The notes under the pieces were generated by a model, which worked only from the letters and a program-made list of their open reading frames with translations, searched no databases and was not told the origin of the DNA. Made by a program: the position numbers and the translations under genes. Shown piece by piece: positions 1 through 11,149 of a stretch of 64,000 bases of DNA (position 1 is the first letter of the stretch; each line of letters starts with the position of its first letter). This DNA is from Toxorhynchites rutilus septentrionalis (Eukaryota; Arthropoda; Insecta; Diptera; Culicidae), in contig NC_073745.1 in NCBI RefSeq assembly GCF_029784135.1, positions 240,466,191 to 240,530,190 on the forward strand. The letters are read 5' to 3'.

Positions 1-1
1 G

Positions 2-124
2 AACGAGGATTTACAGCCCAAAGTGCCTGCCGGAAATTGCCTCCTTCATCCACAAATAGGAGGAGATGAACCACTTGAAGATAGATGTTGTTCCAAAGTT
101 CGCAAACCCTCCGAACGTCCGTAA
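2..124 (+). CDS. possible 3' end of a coding exon cut by the window edge
   Basis: An open frame enters from the left edge and runs about 40 codons to a TAA at 122-124. It is hydrophilic, with a CC pair and another Cys, and ends in a basic Ser/Pro stretch (KVRKPSERP). The opposite strand is also open here (TAA at 11-13, about 37 codons, Phe/Trp rich), so direction is not settled. I do not recognise a family. No polyadenylation signal was found close by. Very uncertain. Confidence 0.15.
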   Translation, partial: NEDLQPKVPAGNCLLHPQIGGDEPLEDRCCSKVRKPSERP

Positions 125-839
125 ATTTAACTAATTCAAAACTCCAAATGGTAAACCTTGAAAAAACCGTTTGTTATATGAACTGTACTAATCTTCGAAC
201 GGATTATAAGAGTTTTATTGGTGGAAAAAAATCGGAACCGTCGATTATTAGACTATTTTCGATAGTTAACTCATGAAGAAAAAATCTGATAGATATTCCA
301 ATATTAGCATGAAAAATTCGACATTTCGATGTTCATAAATGAACATAAAAATCCTTGATAAATCTTTATAAAACCGTTCCAACGGAAACGGACACAGACC
401 ATGGAGTAAAGATGGACAAAACAGCTAACGGTTCTTCAAAATGAATCAGTTGTTTTGAACCGTTCTTTCGCTCTTTCGTTCAGCGGTATCAAGAGCAACA
501 TTGAATGTTAGCTGGAACCCAACATACATAAGCAGCTTTAGAGCTATTCCTGTCCTGACATTGATATCGATAGAGCATTTTCTAATTTGTCTCATTTGAC
601 AATGCTGTATGTAATAATTTCATTCGCGCAATTTTTCATATTTTCTGTTGAAACTCAACTTAGGTTCTATCAAATATCATATTTAATAATAATTCAATCA
701 GAGAAAAAAATCAAGTTTCAATATGTGCCAATTTTCGCAAGCAATCCGGTAATATCCGTTAATTACGATAAGAAGTACACGCAATAAGTCAAACAATGGA
801 TTGAAAGCAACGAAAAAACATTTTAAACGATTTTATTTA
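125..839. other. AT-rich intergenic DNA, nothing recognised
   Basis: No coding stretch, inverted repeat or family-specific motif was seen. Short frames at 85-276 and 587-787 lack protein character. Confidence 0.5.
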
Positions 840-1180
840 GCTTGACCTGTAATTTCTATGTCTGTAGCGCAGTCCTACATTAACACAAGTTTGATCTCCT
901 TCCTGTTGACCGATTGATCTGAAGTTTGGAACACACCTTCGTCTCTTTTTTCGCCTGCTTTGTCATGGCTCGGATGGTTGTGTTAATTGCAATGCCAGAT
1001 GCATTTCATGTGAAATATTCGCTAGCATTCACAGTTCGAGGGGAAACTTAAAACACAAAACGAGCAAAGTAAGCGACCTTTGTTTCGGGTACAGAAAGAT
1101 TCTGAGAATTTTCCTCAGAGAAGATGCAGTACTTATACGCTAGCGACAGCTTACTCGAAAGAACGTGCCTAAGCGAAGAA
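840..1180 (+). repeat. fragment of the interspersed family seen in full near 57.5-59.3 kb
   Basis: Positions 890-935 match 57,565-57,605 (a stretch including CTTCCTGTTGACCGATTGAT). Positions 1000-1170 closely match 58,820-58,975, including TGAAATATTCGCTAGC and CAGAAAGATTCTGAGAA. An inverted copy of the second block lies at about 44,110-44,250. The fragment has no visible ends of its own. Confidence 0.7.
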
Positions 1181-1899
1181 CGCCGGACCGAATCGGCGAA
1201 TTCGCAGAGGTTTGCGAAAATGCTCGTAAAAACGAAAGGAGAAGTGATATTTGCAAAATATAAATAGCAGCATATTCGGAAATAAAAGTAGAATAAAACG
1301 ATACGAATTGTGTTTCATTGTTTGTTGAAAATCATAAAAAAAACATGAACATAAGACATAACAAAAATTGTACAAAAGTGATTTCTCTTTTTCAAATGGT
1401 AATTGCACACAAAAAAGTCATCAATTGGTCATAGCTCCATATACATATTTTAGTATAATGTATAGACATTGCATTTTGCAATTGCAATTGGCGGACACGT
1501 CTTAACATATACAGACCCGCGCACTAATCAGCATAAAATATAACAAAAAGTCTAGGACACGGCCGCATTTTCGACATAAAACTACGAAATTATATTATTC
1601 AATCCTCTTGTGTATCACTTCGGATATTGTTATAGAATGCATCAAAATTTTTGAAACAACTTTCTAGTTTTAGTTATTTTTACAACTTCAGTATTAAACA
1701 TTTTCATTTTAAATTTGAACAATTTAAAACTACCTTCGGGCCTGGTATACTGATAGAGAATACTATGCCTCTCTATACAGCCATGCCATGCCAAACCGAT
1801 ATAGTGGTTCTCACATTTCCATGAAAAGTGGTAGTTTCGCTCTGTATTGCAAAATATTAGACCCGTATTTTTTTATTTTTTCGTTAGGGTGATCACTTT

Positions 1900-2482
1900 C
1901 ATTTTGAGGTGGTCTGAAAAAATCATTTTTTCAGCTTTTTCCCAAAAAAATTTTTTTTTCAAAAATTCATAACTTTTGAATCACTGAACCGATTAAGATG
2001 ATGGACATGTCAAATTGAAGCCAATGAGCTAGCTTTTTGTTAAAATATATTGAACCTGCAAAATCAATGGATTTTGTTTCCCCAATTATTGACTGTGTTT
2101 TTTTTTGTTTTCATGGCTTTGGACTAGAGGGCACTATATTTTTTTATATTTTTCCTTGAAAGCTTGAACGATGACTTAAAACATGTTATATTTAAAAAGT
2201 CATATCTCAAGAACGAAAAAAAATAGCATCTCTGATATCGAGATATGTTATATAAAAAATCCTGAGCTTTCAAGAAAAAACATAAAAAATATAGCGCCCT
2301 CTAGTCCAAAGCCATGAAAACAACAAAAAAACGACTACAATCAATAATTACGAAACGGTTCAATATTTTGCAATAAAAGGCTAACTCATTGGCTTCAATT
2401 TGATATGTCGATCATTTAAAACGGTTCAGTGGCTCAAGAATTATGAATTTTAAAAAAAGTCATTCTTGGAAAAAAGCCAAGC
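1900..2482. repeat. fold-back (palindromic) MITE-like element
   Basis: The left arm (about 1905-2165) and right arm (about 2255-2482) are inverted copies. They share GCCCTCTAGTCCAAAGCCAT and its complement, the CTCATTGGCTTCAATTTGA block, and the ATTATTGA block. The arms meet across about 90 bp near 2190. No target-site duplication could be fixed. Arms are a few percent to tens of percent diverged, so the element is old. Confidence 0.75.
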
Positions 2483-2529
2483 GAATATTTTTTTGCGAAT
2501 CGTGCGGACGTCAAAGGTTAAGAGTCTTG

Positions 2530-2950
2530 AGCCTTGAGTTCATTCGCCTCTAGCCCTGAGAAGGGCCCTTGTGGAAAGAAACTCTATTCCATACTCCTCC
2601 TTCTTGAGAAGTAACATTCACTCCCGCTTGACTCTCACCGGCAACGATGTTGCTTCGATGACTTTATTTATATTTATAGGTTTTATTTATAACGGGTAGG
2701 GTTATCACACAAATCAGAAGATGGAGAAAACGGAATTCTTCCAGTTTTCAATAATTTAAACCGTTTAGGAAACACAAATCGCGATGTATAGCATATCAAA
2801 CAAATCTTATGGAGTTTCCCGTTCGATTGGTATACAAATCATCAGAATTCGTTCGCTGTGAAAATAGTTATTAACGTTAACTTTATTTCATAAAAACGTG
2901 ACCTGTTTTCTGATTTGGCACCCTTCCTAAAAGACGTAGTTCTACGTCAA
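2530..2950 (-). repeat. copy of interspersed family A (ACGTAG-palindrome terminus)
   Basis: The right end carries the subterminal near-palindrome GACGTAGTTCTACGTC at 2933-2948. It is preceded by GATTTGGCACCCTTCCT and GTTATTAACGTTAACTTTAT. The same order of blocks occurs inverted at 16,788-17,065 and directly at 59,040-59,342. The left part (2535-2665) holds a TTCATTCGCCTCTAG / GAGAAGGGCCC block found again near 17,240, 28,200 and 56,945. Confidence 0.7.
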
Positions 2951-3809
2951 ATTTAATTGTTTCATTGCAGACAAATATACGAATGGTACAGACAATAAAC
3001 TAGAAAATAGTGCGTCACAAAACGACTGTCACAACGAAAAACGTAAATAGCCGCGTAATATTAGGCGAAATCCGGCAAGATCTAATCGGAAACCGAACGG
3101 ACTACAGTAAATGCCTAAAGGTTCGATGAACTGGATCTTCAGAGAGGGCATTGGACTGCAATCGTACAAGAAACAAGAAATGCGTGTTTCATCTAGAAGC
3201 GAATTCATTATTTTCGCCATCACTGTATAATGTGCGTATAAATATCGTTATAAGCCCTCATAAACTTCTTGTAATCGAAAAATGTTTCGTTACGCTTACT
3301 TAGCATAATTATAGAGAGCCTTTTTGTTCTACACGATCATTCCGATCGCAGCATAAATACGTTGTTATCGCAGTATACAACAGGAGGGATCTCCTTTCGT
3401 CAGAGCAGACGGATTTCGCGTCAACTCATCTATGGGATTGGCATGATCCTCTCAGAACTTAATGAAACTTTCTGGGCGTGAAGACCTCACCTAATTAAGC
3501 AACTTGGCATACTTAGTTTTCCGAAAATTTATCTAGACATGGAGAGGGCCAAATATTTTTGACCATTTTTTTGAAAAATTTTTGACGTAGGACTACGTCT
3601 TTCATTTCTATACTGGGGTGTAAGTTCAAAGTTTCGAAAACGAAAGCCGGAGAACGAGATTTTGAGCGTTAATAGCTCCAAAACAACTGAACGAAATGGT
3701 ATGATAACACTTCATTCGAAAGATAAAATGTCTACGCGTTCTATGCTTGTTACTTTTTGATCCAAAAACTTGTTTCAATAGCCCTAAAATTGCTTTCAAA
3801 ATAGGCTAT

Positions 3810-3870
3810 TGAAATCACACCAATCGGTATAAAAGCGAGTGTCGCTCGGAAATCCACTCAGCTATGATTG
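3810..3870 (+). promoter_or_regulatory. TATA + initiator core-promoter unit carried by a repeat
   Basis: CACCAATCGG is followed by TATAAAAG (3828-3835) and an ACTCAGC initiator whose A falls at 3860, 32 bp after the first T of the TATA box. The same layout occurs at 15,631-15,675 and inverted at about 15,346-15,390 and 20,675-20,720. Activity is inferred from layout only. Confidence 0.5.
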
Positions 3871-3904
3871 CGCAACAATTGGGGTACCATCGCTGAACGA
3901 ATGG

Positions 3905-4345
3905 ATATTTCCCTAACACAGACTTCAAAACCATGGAGCCTTGAGAACCTGGCATTGCTAATTAGATGCAATCAACGAGTACTTTTGTACTCGTTTGCGC
4001 TTTTGCAAATCGGAATGTTTCCCTAACACAGACATCAAAACCATGGAGCCTGGGGAAACTGACATTTCAAAATAGATGCAAGCTGTGGGTCCTTTTAACT
4101 CGTTTTTGTGTTTTTGTAAATCGGAATAAATCCCTTACACGGATTTCAAAACCATGGAGCGTGGGAAATTGGCATTGCAAATGAGATGCAAGCTGCGAGT
4201 ATCTTTGTACTCGCTTGCATTTTTGCAAACCGAAATGTGTTTTTCCAACACAGATTCCGAAACTAATAAGTTGGGAAAATCGGCATTGCAGATCTTGGCA
4301 GTACTTTTATACTACCATGCATTTTTACACTCCGGAATACGTTTT
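3905..4345 (+). repeat. tandem array, about 110-bp unit, four diverged copies
   Basis: Units begin near CCCTAACACAGAC at 3911, 4021, 4132 and about 4243. Each unit repeats CAAAACCATGGAGC, a GGCATTGCAAAT block, and a short hairpin of the type CGAGTACTTTTGTACTCG. Two further units of the same type lie at 45,815-45,930. The frames at 3966-4357 are by-products of the repeat. Confidence 0.8.
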
Positions 4346-5846
4346 GCTAACGTTTAATGATTAGGCAAAATGTTGATAACTATTTGCTGCGATAACCACT
4401 ATCATAATGCATGAATTGACCTAAATTGGGATTTGTTTGCAATTGAATTCGTAAATTGTTTCATTCATTCACTAGTTTAATCAATAATTTAATCAATACA
4501 TACAAAAGATAGCTCTCCGCAGCAGCGATGTCGTACCCAATGGGAAACATCCGAAGTGCGATTATTGCTAATTGAAAAAACACAAATGATCACTAAGCCA
4601 ACGGCAGTCCTACGTCATCCTTGCGGTTATATCATAGATATAACCCATCCAAAGTTTTTTACTCGAAAACGGTAAGTGTTACAAACAAGTGATCTATGAA
4701 AAAGTTTTAGGAAAATAATTGAAAAAATTGATTTTTAAAACTAAAAGTCGATTTTCTCAAAATGGTCATCTCAGATTTTGATGAAATGGTAGATAAATAT
4801 GTGCCCTACAACTCTTCCATACATTACAACTTGTGCATATTTAAGGCAAACAAGTTTTTCTAACAAAAACTTTTTCAATATTTTATTGAAATTAAGTTTA
4901 TTTCTTGTTTCAGTGCAGAAAGCCTACCCAGAATAAAAAAGTAAATAATAATAATAAAATGTTGAATGAGTGTTTTAGAGGTCTTTATTTCAAATCAAAT
5001 ATACTAAAACTTATGACATTTTTCGAAATTAAATTCATTTTTAATTTATCTGATCTTATAACATGTATATTAGGGTGCCAATGAATGTATGGGAAAAAGT
5101 CGATCCTGAAATTTCAAAAAGATACTTCATAAAAAATGTTCATCACCACGTATGCCAAATTTCAGCTCAGTTGGACTTAAGGCGCAAAGCGGTCAAATTT
5201 GAGTTTTTTGAAAATCGAAAAATCACCCAAAGGGGGAGTAAAGAAAATCTGAGTTTTCGAAAAAAAAAATAATGCCAAATGTCTCAAAATTACATGAAAC
5301 GTCGAGATCTACTGTCATCTCGAAAACAATTTTTTTGTCAAAAATCGAAACTCTGCGACGTTTTTTTTTTGGGATACCAGGCAAAACGTATGGTTTTGGG
5401 TGCCAATACAAATAGTTACCTGGATTTTTCATTCGGAAATTGCTGAGTAATGTTGATTTACACGATAATATACCCAGTGCAAAGTATTAGCTTGACTAGT
5501 GTCGCAGACATTAAAATTTTAGTTTTTTGAAAACCGAAAAATTTCCGGAAATCGGGGTCGTCAAATTTTTTTTTATGCCCAATGTCTAAAAATTTCAATT
5601 ATTCTTCTAAAACTCTTCCATAGATCACTTTTTTGTAGGACTTACCATCTTCGAGTAAAAAAAATTATAAAAAAATGTTCAAAAATATTTGGCCCTTTTC
5701 ATATGTTAGTCTAGATAAATTTTCGGAAAACTAAGCATGGCAAGTTGCTTAATTAGATAAGGTCTTCACGTCCAGAAAGTTTCATTAAGTTCTAAGAGGG
5801 TCATGCCAACATCTGGTCGAGTTGGCGCGAAATCCGTCCAGCATTG

Positions 5847-6505
5847 AAAATATTTCAAAACATTCATGATCATAGTTTCTTAACTACACTAGTAGTTTTC
5901 TACTTCGAATTCAAAGTGTACCGGTGATACTGAATTGCAAATCAAAACACATATTCAGAAAACTCATATTTTTGGCAAACCTTCGCTGTTGCAACAAAAC
6001 GGGCAAACACATTGTCCTTGTAAATATATACATACAAAAAGAGACACACCTTTTCCGAATACTTTGAGTGTAAACATAGCAAACATATCCCATCGTACAT
6101 AACTACTGACACTGGCTGAAAACTTTCCATTCCAGTCTCTCTTTTGACTACGTCCCGAACCAAACATGAAGCAATTGACTAACATATTTCAGAGGTAATT
6201 TCAAATGATGTAAAATCAATCTTAGCCTTATTCCGTTCAAATAAAAAAAATAAACAAATAGATGCTATCCTTAGCTGTCTCATTGATACCATATGAATGT
6301 GTAGGACGGATTACTATTTCTTGAAAGAAGTTCGATTCATTCTCGGAAGAGCTTAGGTGAGTACGTGAAAAAAAGAGTAGACGCAAAACAGAGCATGACT
6401 CATGCTCCTCTATAGGTCTGTTAAGAGATGAAGCGTAACAAGTTGTCACTGCGACGAATCTCGATTCTATCGTTTTGTGAGATTACACACCCGGGGAATG
6501 GGGGA
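5847..6505. other. intergenic or intronic DNA, nothing recognised
   Basis: If the exon at 6514-6612 is real, this is the start of its first intron. No further exon with the expected coding character was found down to position 1. Confidence 0.4.
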
Positions 6506-6513
6506 ATGCTTAC

Positions 6514-6612
6514 CAAATCAACTGACAATCCGCAGAGATCGGCCAGCCAGGTGAATACCCGGCTGCCATCGTAGTAGGCGTGAGATCCAACAATATTCAC
6601 GATCTGTTGCAT
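6514..6612 (-). CDS. first coding exon, MBOAT lysophospholipid acyltransferase-like
   Basis: Thirty-three codons run from an ATG at 6612 (context CAACCATGC) to a good donor, GTAAGC, at 6513-6508, in phase 0. An upstream in-frame ATG at 6702 would add 30 residues, but a candidate acceptor near 6675 suggests a 5' exon or leader instead. The peptide contains AYYDGSRVF, TWLADLCGLSVDL. The YDGS...LA...GLSVD pattern resembles the N-terminus of MBOAT1/2 (oysgedart) membrane-bound acyltransferases, which remodel phospholipids in the ER. That match is from memory and tentative. Later exons should lie at lower coordinates, but none was found within the window, so the gene likely continues off its left edge. 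Confidence 0.4.
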
Positions 6613-6702
6613 GGTTGTTGGTTTCACGGAGGTCGATGTATGCTGCGGCGAGCTTGGCTCACGCGCTGCCTCCTGCCCGGATGGGTACAGAAATGAAAAC
6701 AA

Positions 6703-7870
6703 AAACTCAATCGACGCTCCTAGTTATTCCGTGTGGTCACTAATCACTATATAAGCTGGAAAATACAATCAATCTTCTCCGCAAAACGGGTTCACAAGCT
6801 ATTCCCTGTTTCAACACACAAACCAAGAAAGAGGAATTAAAACACATCACACCATATCATTTTCAATATTGCTTCAGTGACAAGGCAAAGAACACATTGT
6901 TTTCATTTTTCGCACTTCACTCTCAAACTCTCGGTCCAAATTTATTTACGTAATCCATGTATTGGTTGGCTGACTGGGTCATAACGTTAATTCCTGCCGG
7001 GAGAAACTGTGAATGAATTGATGCACACCACGATAGCCATTTTCTCTTATTCATGGATCTCGAAAAAATCACATTCCCAACCAAATTAAGCACAACGACC
7101 GAGAAAATGAAAGGAAGAACCGTTTTTCTTCTTACTGTTGCTGTTACTGATCACAACAAGGAATCACGATACACATCCAAAAGCTAGAAAGAGACAGACG
7201 AATCGGGCTGACCGCGAATACGCGAAGTCGCGTTTGAACGGACGAATCAATCCGAACCACTCCGTTCGGATTATCCACTCGTACTGAATTTGTGGTTGAT
7301 GAAGGTAAAGTTTGCACACCGTGTTTGATCAGTGAGTACATACCCGGGTGGGGTAGATAGTAAAATAGTGTGGGTGACACCCCTTAATGAAACAAGTGGT
7401 ATCACACACTTGTATTTGGTTGCAATTTAACTGTAGATAAATTCCTTTATATTTAGTTTGTTATTGCTTCCAATCAAAAACGCTATTATCAGTGAGTTTT
7501 TACAATTTATTGAAGCAATTCAGTAACCGAGCAAGAACAAATGTCTCTTTTAGCTCTTTTGGCTATTTAAATAGTTGAAATACGTCACAGTACAATTAAC
7601 ATCCATCAAAAAACACACTTTTAGAAACAGTTTTCAGATTCAATAAGGATTATATTATTTAAAAAGGCATAAACTTGTGAGTATTGTCTACATTTCTTTG
7701 GTTTTTTTCTTCATATGAATTTCATATGCAGTACAATTAGTGACGATTTTCTTACACCAACGCAAAGATACTTCGCGCACTTTCTCACCCTGATATAAAT
7801 TCACTGATGTTTACTCGATTCGCTGTCCAAAGTACGTAGAATAGAAGGTAAGGGATATCTCCTGTGTATA
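6703..7870. other. upstream region of the 6.5-kb exon, nothing recognised
   Basis: Probably leader and promoter DNA of the minus-strand exon. The frame at 7144-7380 has no domain character. No TATA/initiator pair could be assigned with confidence. Confidence 0.35.
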
Positions 7871-8756
7871 CACTGAGAGAAATAATTAGTAAATATAACG
7901 AATTTTTTGGTAAATACTACCAATCTATAGTCATTTTCGACCGTACTAATAAACACATATGTCAAGCAGAACCATGATTCGGAAGCCCAATATCGGCTAC
8001 ATTTTCTCGCCGAATAGGCACGTATCAGAATTATATCCTTATTATAGCTCCGTATTGTTTTATGGGAACAATGAAAATGGTTAATTTCTCGCTTTTCTCA
8101 CTAGTTTTCAGATATGACAATATCCAAGTTTACTAATGTTATCGAGTAAAATATACTAATCCCTGGTAGGGATGCGGGTTTGTTGACAATATGTACAAAT
8201 AATTTGTACATTCTACTTGTTAAACTGTTTTCTTAGCAGACCCGTTCTCAAAGATTTTTGAATTTGGTTTGGATCAGCTTTAGCTGAAAAATAGTTTTTA
8301 TTATAATTTTCTCCTCTTAGGCATATGTTTTAAACTTACAATTCTACAGTTGCTTCTTTGAATAGTAATTAAGATTCAATTCACAATTTAGGTTAGATAT
8401 GTGTTCTAGGAATAAGTTTTAATTAGTTATACAATTTCTTTTTAGGCTGTTCTAACTCACTCACTATAAATTCAAGATAGTTATTTTTTAACAATTATTT
8501 TCCTTTTCAGATTATTGTAAATTATTATTTAAATAAAAAATCTTCTGTTCATTCGGTTTTCAACACGAGTAGCAAAAATCTGGTTTGTTTTTCTAGCAAT
8601 GACGTTCCAACATTATCGGTTCTCCATCATATGTCGAACGTTCAATTGATCCCGCGACTACTGCACGTTGGTCGACGAGGGGTTCTTGACGTCACACTAC
8701 TAATTTTGCATTACCAAATGTATTTGGTAGTTTTCGACCGAGGATTTTTCTAAGTG
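7871..8756. mobile_element. TA-flanked MITE, copy 1, interrupted by a solo LTR
   Basis: It starts CACTGAGAGAAAT and ends in the imperfect complement ATTTTTCTAAGTG, with TA on both sides. The body is nearly identical to the uninterrupted 400-bp copy at 10,750-11,149 (for example TACTACCAATCTATAGTC, GTAGGGATGCGGGTTTG). The difference is a 479-bp insertion at 8218-8696. A related terminus, CACTTAGAGAAATAATTAGT, also occurs at 43,366. Confidence 0.88.
8218..8696. mobile_element. solo LTR (BEL/Pao- or copia-type) with 5-bp target duplication
   Basis: The insertion begins TGTTAAACTG and ends GACGTCACA (TG...CA). It is flanked by CTACT at 8213-8217 and 8697-8701. The empty site, with a single CTACT, is preserved in the sister MITE near 11,092. 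It contains an AATAAA-like signal near 8531 and no coding region. A 479-bp TG...CA unit with a 5-bp duplication is what recombination between the two LTRs of a BEL/Pao or copia element leaves. The orientation and superfamily are not settled. Confidence 0.8.
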
Positions 8757-9382
8757 TACACACGGAGAGCGCATGTGTTACACACACAACGAAGTTTTTT
8801 CAATATTTCTCGATTTTAAAAGTTCCAAAAATCCTGAAAAGAGACAAAATCGTAAGTCGTGCCGATGGTAAACACGATAATATACCGCTTTTTCAGTGCA
8901 AGTAAGTTTTTATGTGGTTTTTTATTGATTTCATACTGAACAGGTTTTGTTTACTTCAGCGAAATGTTGAAGTACCACGTCCCGCGATGCCGGAACAGAA
9001 TAATTTCGAATGAGATAAACTAATTGGAGACGTTTTCAGTTATCCCATGCATTCGCTCCATGGATCGGGAACGGGAACGACACTGCTTCGATATAACCTC
9101 TCAACACATTTGTTTATCGGATTGCATTATTTTTATAGTACAGGTGCGATAATTTTACAGTTTTAAATTTTAAAATAATTAAGTAAACTGCTATTTCATC
9201 ATTTCGAAACATTTTTGGAGGCAGTTCTTGTATTATAATTTGAAAAATTAAAAAATGTAAAATTTGGATTCGATCGATGGTTTATTACTGTTTCTTGCTT
9301 TTTTCCTTTGTCTACCACACTTGAACAAAGCAGAGAGTAGACTACCTTCTTATTCCACGTACTTTGTTCGCTGTCAACATAA
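8757..9382. other. AT-rich intergenic DNA, nothing recognised
   Basis: No gene or repeat structure was identified. Confidence 0.4.
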
Positions 9383-9642
9383 CAAGGCGCCTAGAAATAT
9401 ATCCTAAGGTGAACCAACTTGCTAAAACCACTCTTCAGCCATCTTGGAAGTCTACTGTGTTTTGTCTGTAAACAAAACACAATACACTTGTGCCCAAGCT
9501 CGCTAGTGATCAGTCTGTCTCTTTCACGCTTCAAGCAAAAAATTCCCCTTCTGCTTTCTTCCGTTCTGTTTTCATATACCGCTCCCCTAACCAACTTAGT
9601 GACGAAACGACCTCACCTTAGGACATACTTCTAGGCGCCTTG
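9383..9642. mobile_element. 260-bp MITE with CAAGGCGCC termini
   Basis: Termini CAAGGCGCCTAGAA and TTCTAGGCGCCTTG are inverted copies and extend inward through ATCCTAAGGTGA. AACATAA occurs on both sides (9376-9382 and 9643-9649), giving a 7-bp duplication. A second, right-truncated copy starts at 10,318. The frames on both strands inside it are artefacts of the repeat. Confidence 0.8.
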
Positions 9643-9669
9643 AACATAACCAAGTGTCAGGCTGTTGGC

Positions 9670-10291
9670 CAGGGATGCCAGGTGATTTTTTCAAATGTCT
9701 TCACATGATTCGGAAAAATGTCTTCAATTGTCTTCACAACCATTAGGATGAAACTAAAATTCATAACATACTTTTGAACAAAGTTTAATAGTTTATTAAA
9801 TGTTAATTCTAATTGGTATTGTTATATAGCGCATTTTTTTAAACTTACCTTGAGGTTAAGTTTGTTTCATCAAATATGAACATAGAATATATTGCGTAAC
9901 TGAGAACTAAATTTTATGAGTTCAGAAATGATAATTGGCTTGATAATCATTGATTGAGTGTATAAAGCCCCAGTTCTTCCACAAAAACGGAACTGTGATA
10001 ACTCAATTTGTTCATTTCAGCTTTGATGTTTTGGTTGTAACTCAAACCATATCCATAAAATATTTATTGAAACGGTATGTAACCGGAAAACCTTCGATTT
10101 GAGAAGTGGTGGTTTGAAAGAAAGGTTAATCTATTGTATAGTATAGATTCAATATAATAAAAAATATAATGTCACAAAAAATGTCTTCACATATTTCATA
10201 TTGTCTTCAAAATGTCTTCACAAATCAAATGTCTTGACAGTAGGCCAAATGTCTTCAAAATGAAGACATGTCTTCAAACCTAGCATCCCTG
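9670..10291. mobile_element. non-autonomous hAT-like element with 8-bp target duplication
   Basis: Termini CAGGGATGCCAGGT and AACCTAGCATCCCTG are inverted. The 8-bp CTGTTGGC is repeated exactly at 9662-9669 and 10,292-10,299. Both subterminal regions carry many copies of ATGTCTTCA in either orientation, typical of transposase-binding repeats near hAT ends. There is no transposase frame, so it needs a helper. P-type elements also make 8-bp duplications, so hAT is the likelier call rather than a proven one. Confidence 0.78.
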
Positions 10292-10317
10292 CTGTTGGCG
10301 TTGACCTTAGGGTCGTA

Positions 10318-10545
10318 CAAGGCGCCTAAGGTGGCCCAATATGCTAAAACCATACTGCAACCATCTTGGAAGTGTACTGTGTTTTGTTTGTAAACAAAGC
10401 ACAATACGCTTGTGTACAAGTTAGCTCGTGATCAGTCTGTCTCTTTCACACTTCAAGCACATAATTCCTCTTCCGCTTTCGTCCGTACTGTTTTCATATA
10501 CCGCTCCCCTAACCAACTTAGTCCCGAAACGGCGTCACCTAGTAC
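10318..10545. mobile_element. right-truncated second copy of the CAAGGCGCC MITE
   Basis: It begins CAAGGCGCCTAAGGTG and shares the interior of 9383-9642 (CATCTTGGAAGT, GATCAGTCTGTCTCTTTC, CCGCTCCCCTAACCAACTTAG). The right terminus is lost soon after CGTCACCTAG. The frame at 10,412-10,657 is a by-product. Confidence 0.75.
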
Positions 10546-10749
10546 CATAGACCCGTCTTGGGGTCATATCAAGGGTGACAGTGGTGGAGGAAGATATTTT
10601 ACTTGCCAATACAGATATACTGCGCCTACTGCTCCACCTCTATATGTATCTCATTGATGTTAGCCCAAGGTTAGCCCAGTCAAGGTGAATAGAAAGGTGA
10701 GCCCGTATTTTTATTAGAGCCGGGTTTTACCTTCCTACACTCGCGTATA

Positions 10750-11149
10750 CACTGAGAGAAATAATTAGTAAATATAACGAATTTTTTGGTAAATACTACC
10801 AATCTATAGTCATTTTCGACCGTACTAATAAACACATATGTCAAGCAGAACCATGATTCGGAAGCCCAATATCGGCTACATTTTCTCGCCGAAAATGCAC
10901 GTATCAGAATTATATCCTTATTATACCTCCGTATTGCCTTATGGGAACAATGAAAATGGTTAATACGCGCTTTTCTCACCAATTTTCAGATATGACAATA
11001 TCCAAGCTTACTAATGTTATCGAGTAAAATATACTAATCTCTGGTAGGGATGCGGGTTTGTTGACAATATGTACATAAATTTGTACATTCTACTAATTTT
11101 GCATTAACAAATGTATTTAGTAGTTTTCGACCGAGGATTTTTCTAAGGG
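10750..11149. mobile_element. TA-flanked MITE, copy 2 (empty-site copy)
   Basis: Runs from CACTGAGAGAAAT to TTTTTCTAAGGG, with TA at 10,748-10,749 and 11,150-11,151. It has the same body as 7871-8756 but lacks the solo LTR: the TTCTACTAATTTT site is intact. It fixes the boundaries of that LTR. Confidence 0.88.

Larger units (their letters stand above)
3404..5846. repeat. composite fold-back element with nested inner repeats
   Basis: Outer arms 3404-3570 and 5680-5846 are inverted copies: CGGATTTCGCG, AACTTAATGAAACTTTCTGG and TTTTCCGAAAATTTATCTAGA each recur in complement. An inner inverted pair sits at about 4655-4720 and 5600-5665 (TTTTTTACTCGA block and GTGATCTATG block). Between them lie a palindromic ACGTAG motif at 3583, a promoter-like unit at 3820-3865, and the tandem array at 3905-4345. 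Several insertions are probably nested; the order was not resolved. Confidence 0.7.

Noticed and set aside
2..124. Calling the left-edge frame a clip-domain or protease fragment
   Set aside because: The cysteine pattern is too short to support it and the other strand is equally open.
3905..4345. CRISPR-like regular repeat
   Set aside because: Units are 110 bp, diverged throughout, without unique spacers, in a eukaryotic genome.
3966..4357. Two overlapping frames with repeated peptides (SKPWS...)
   Set aside because: They follow the 110-bp tandem repeat; not a repeat protein gene, since units carry stops and indels.
9391..9634. Opposed 67- and 71-codon frames
   Set aside because: Both lie within the palindromic 260-bp MITE and reflect its inverted structure.
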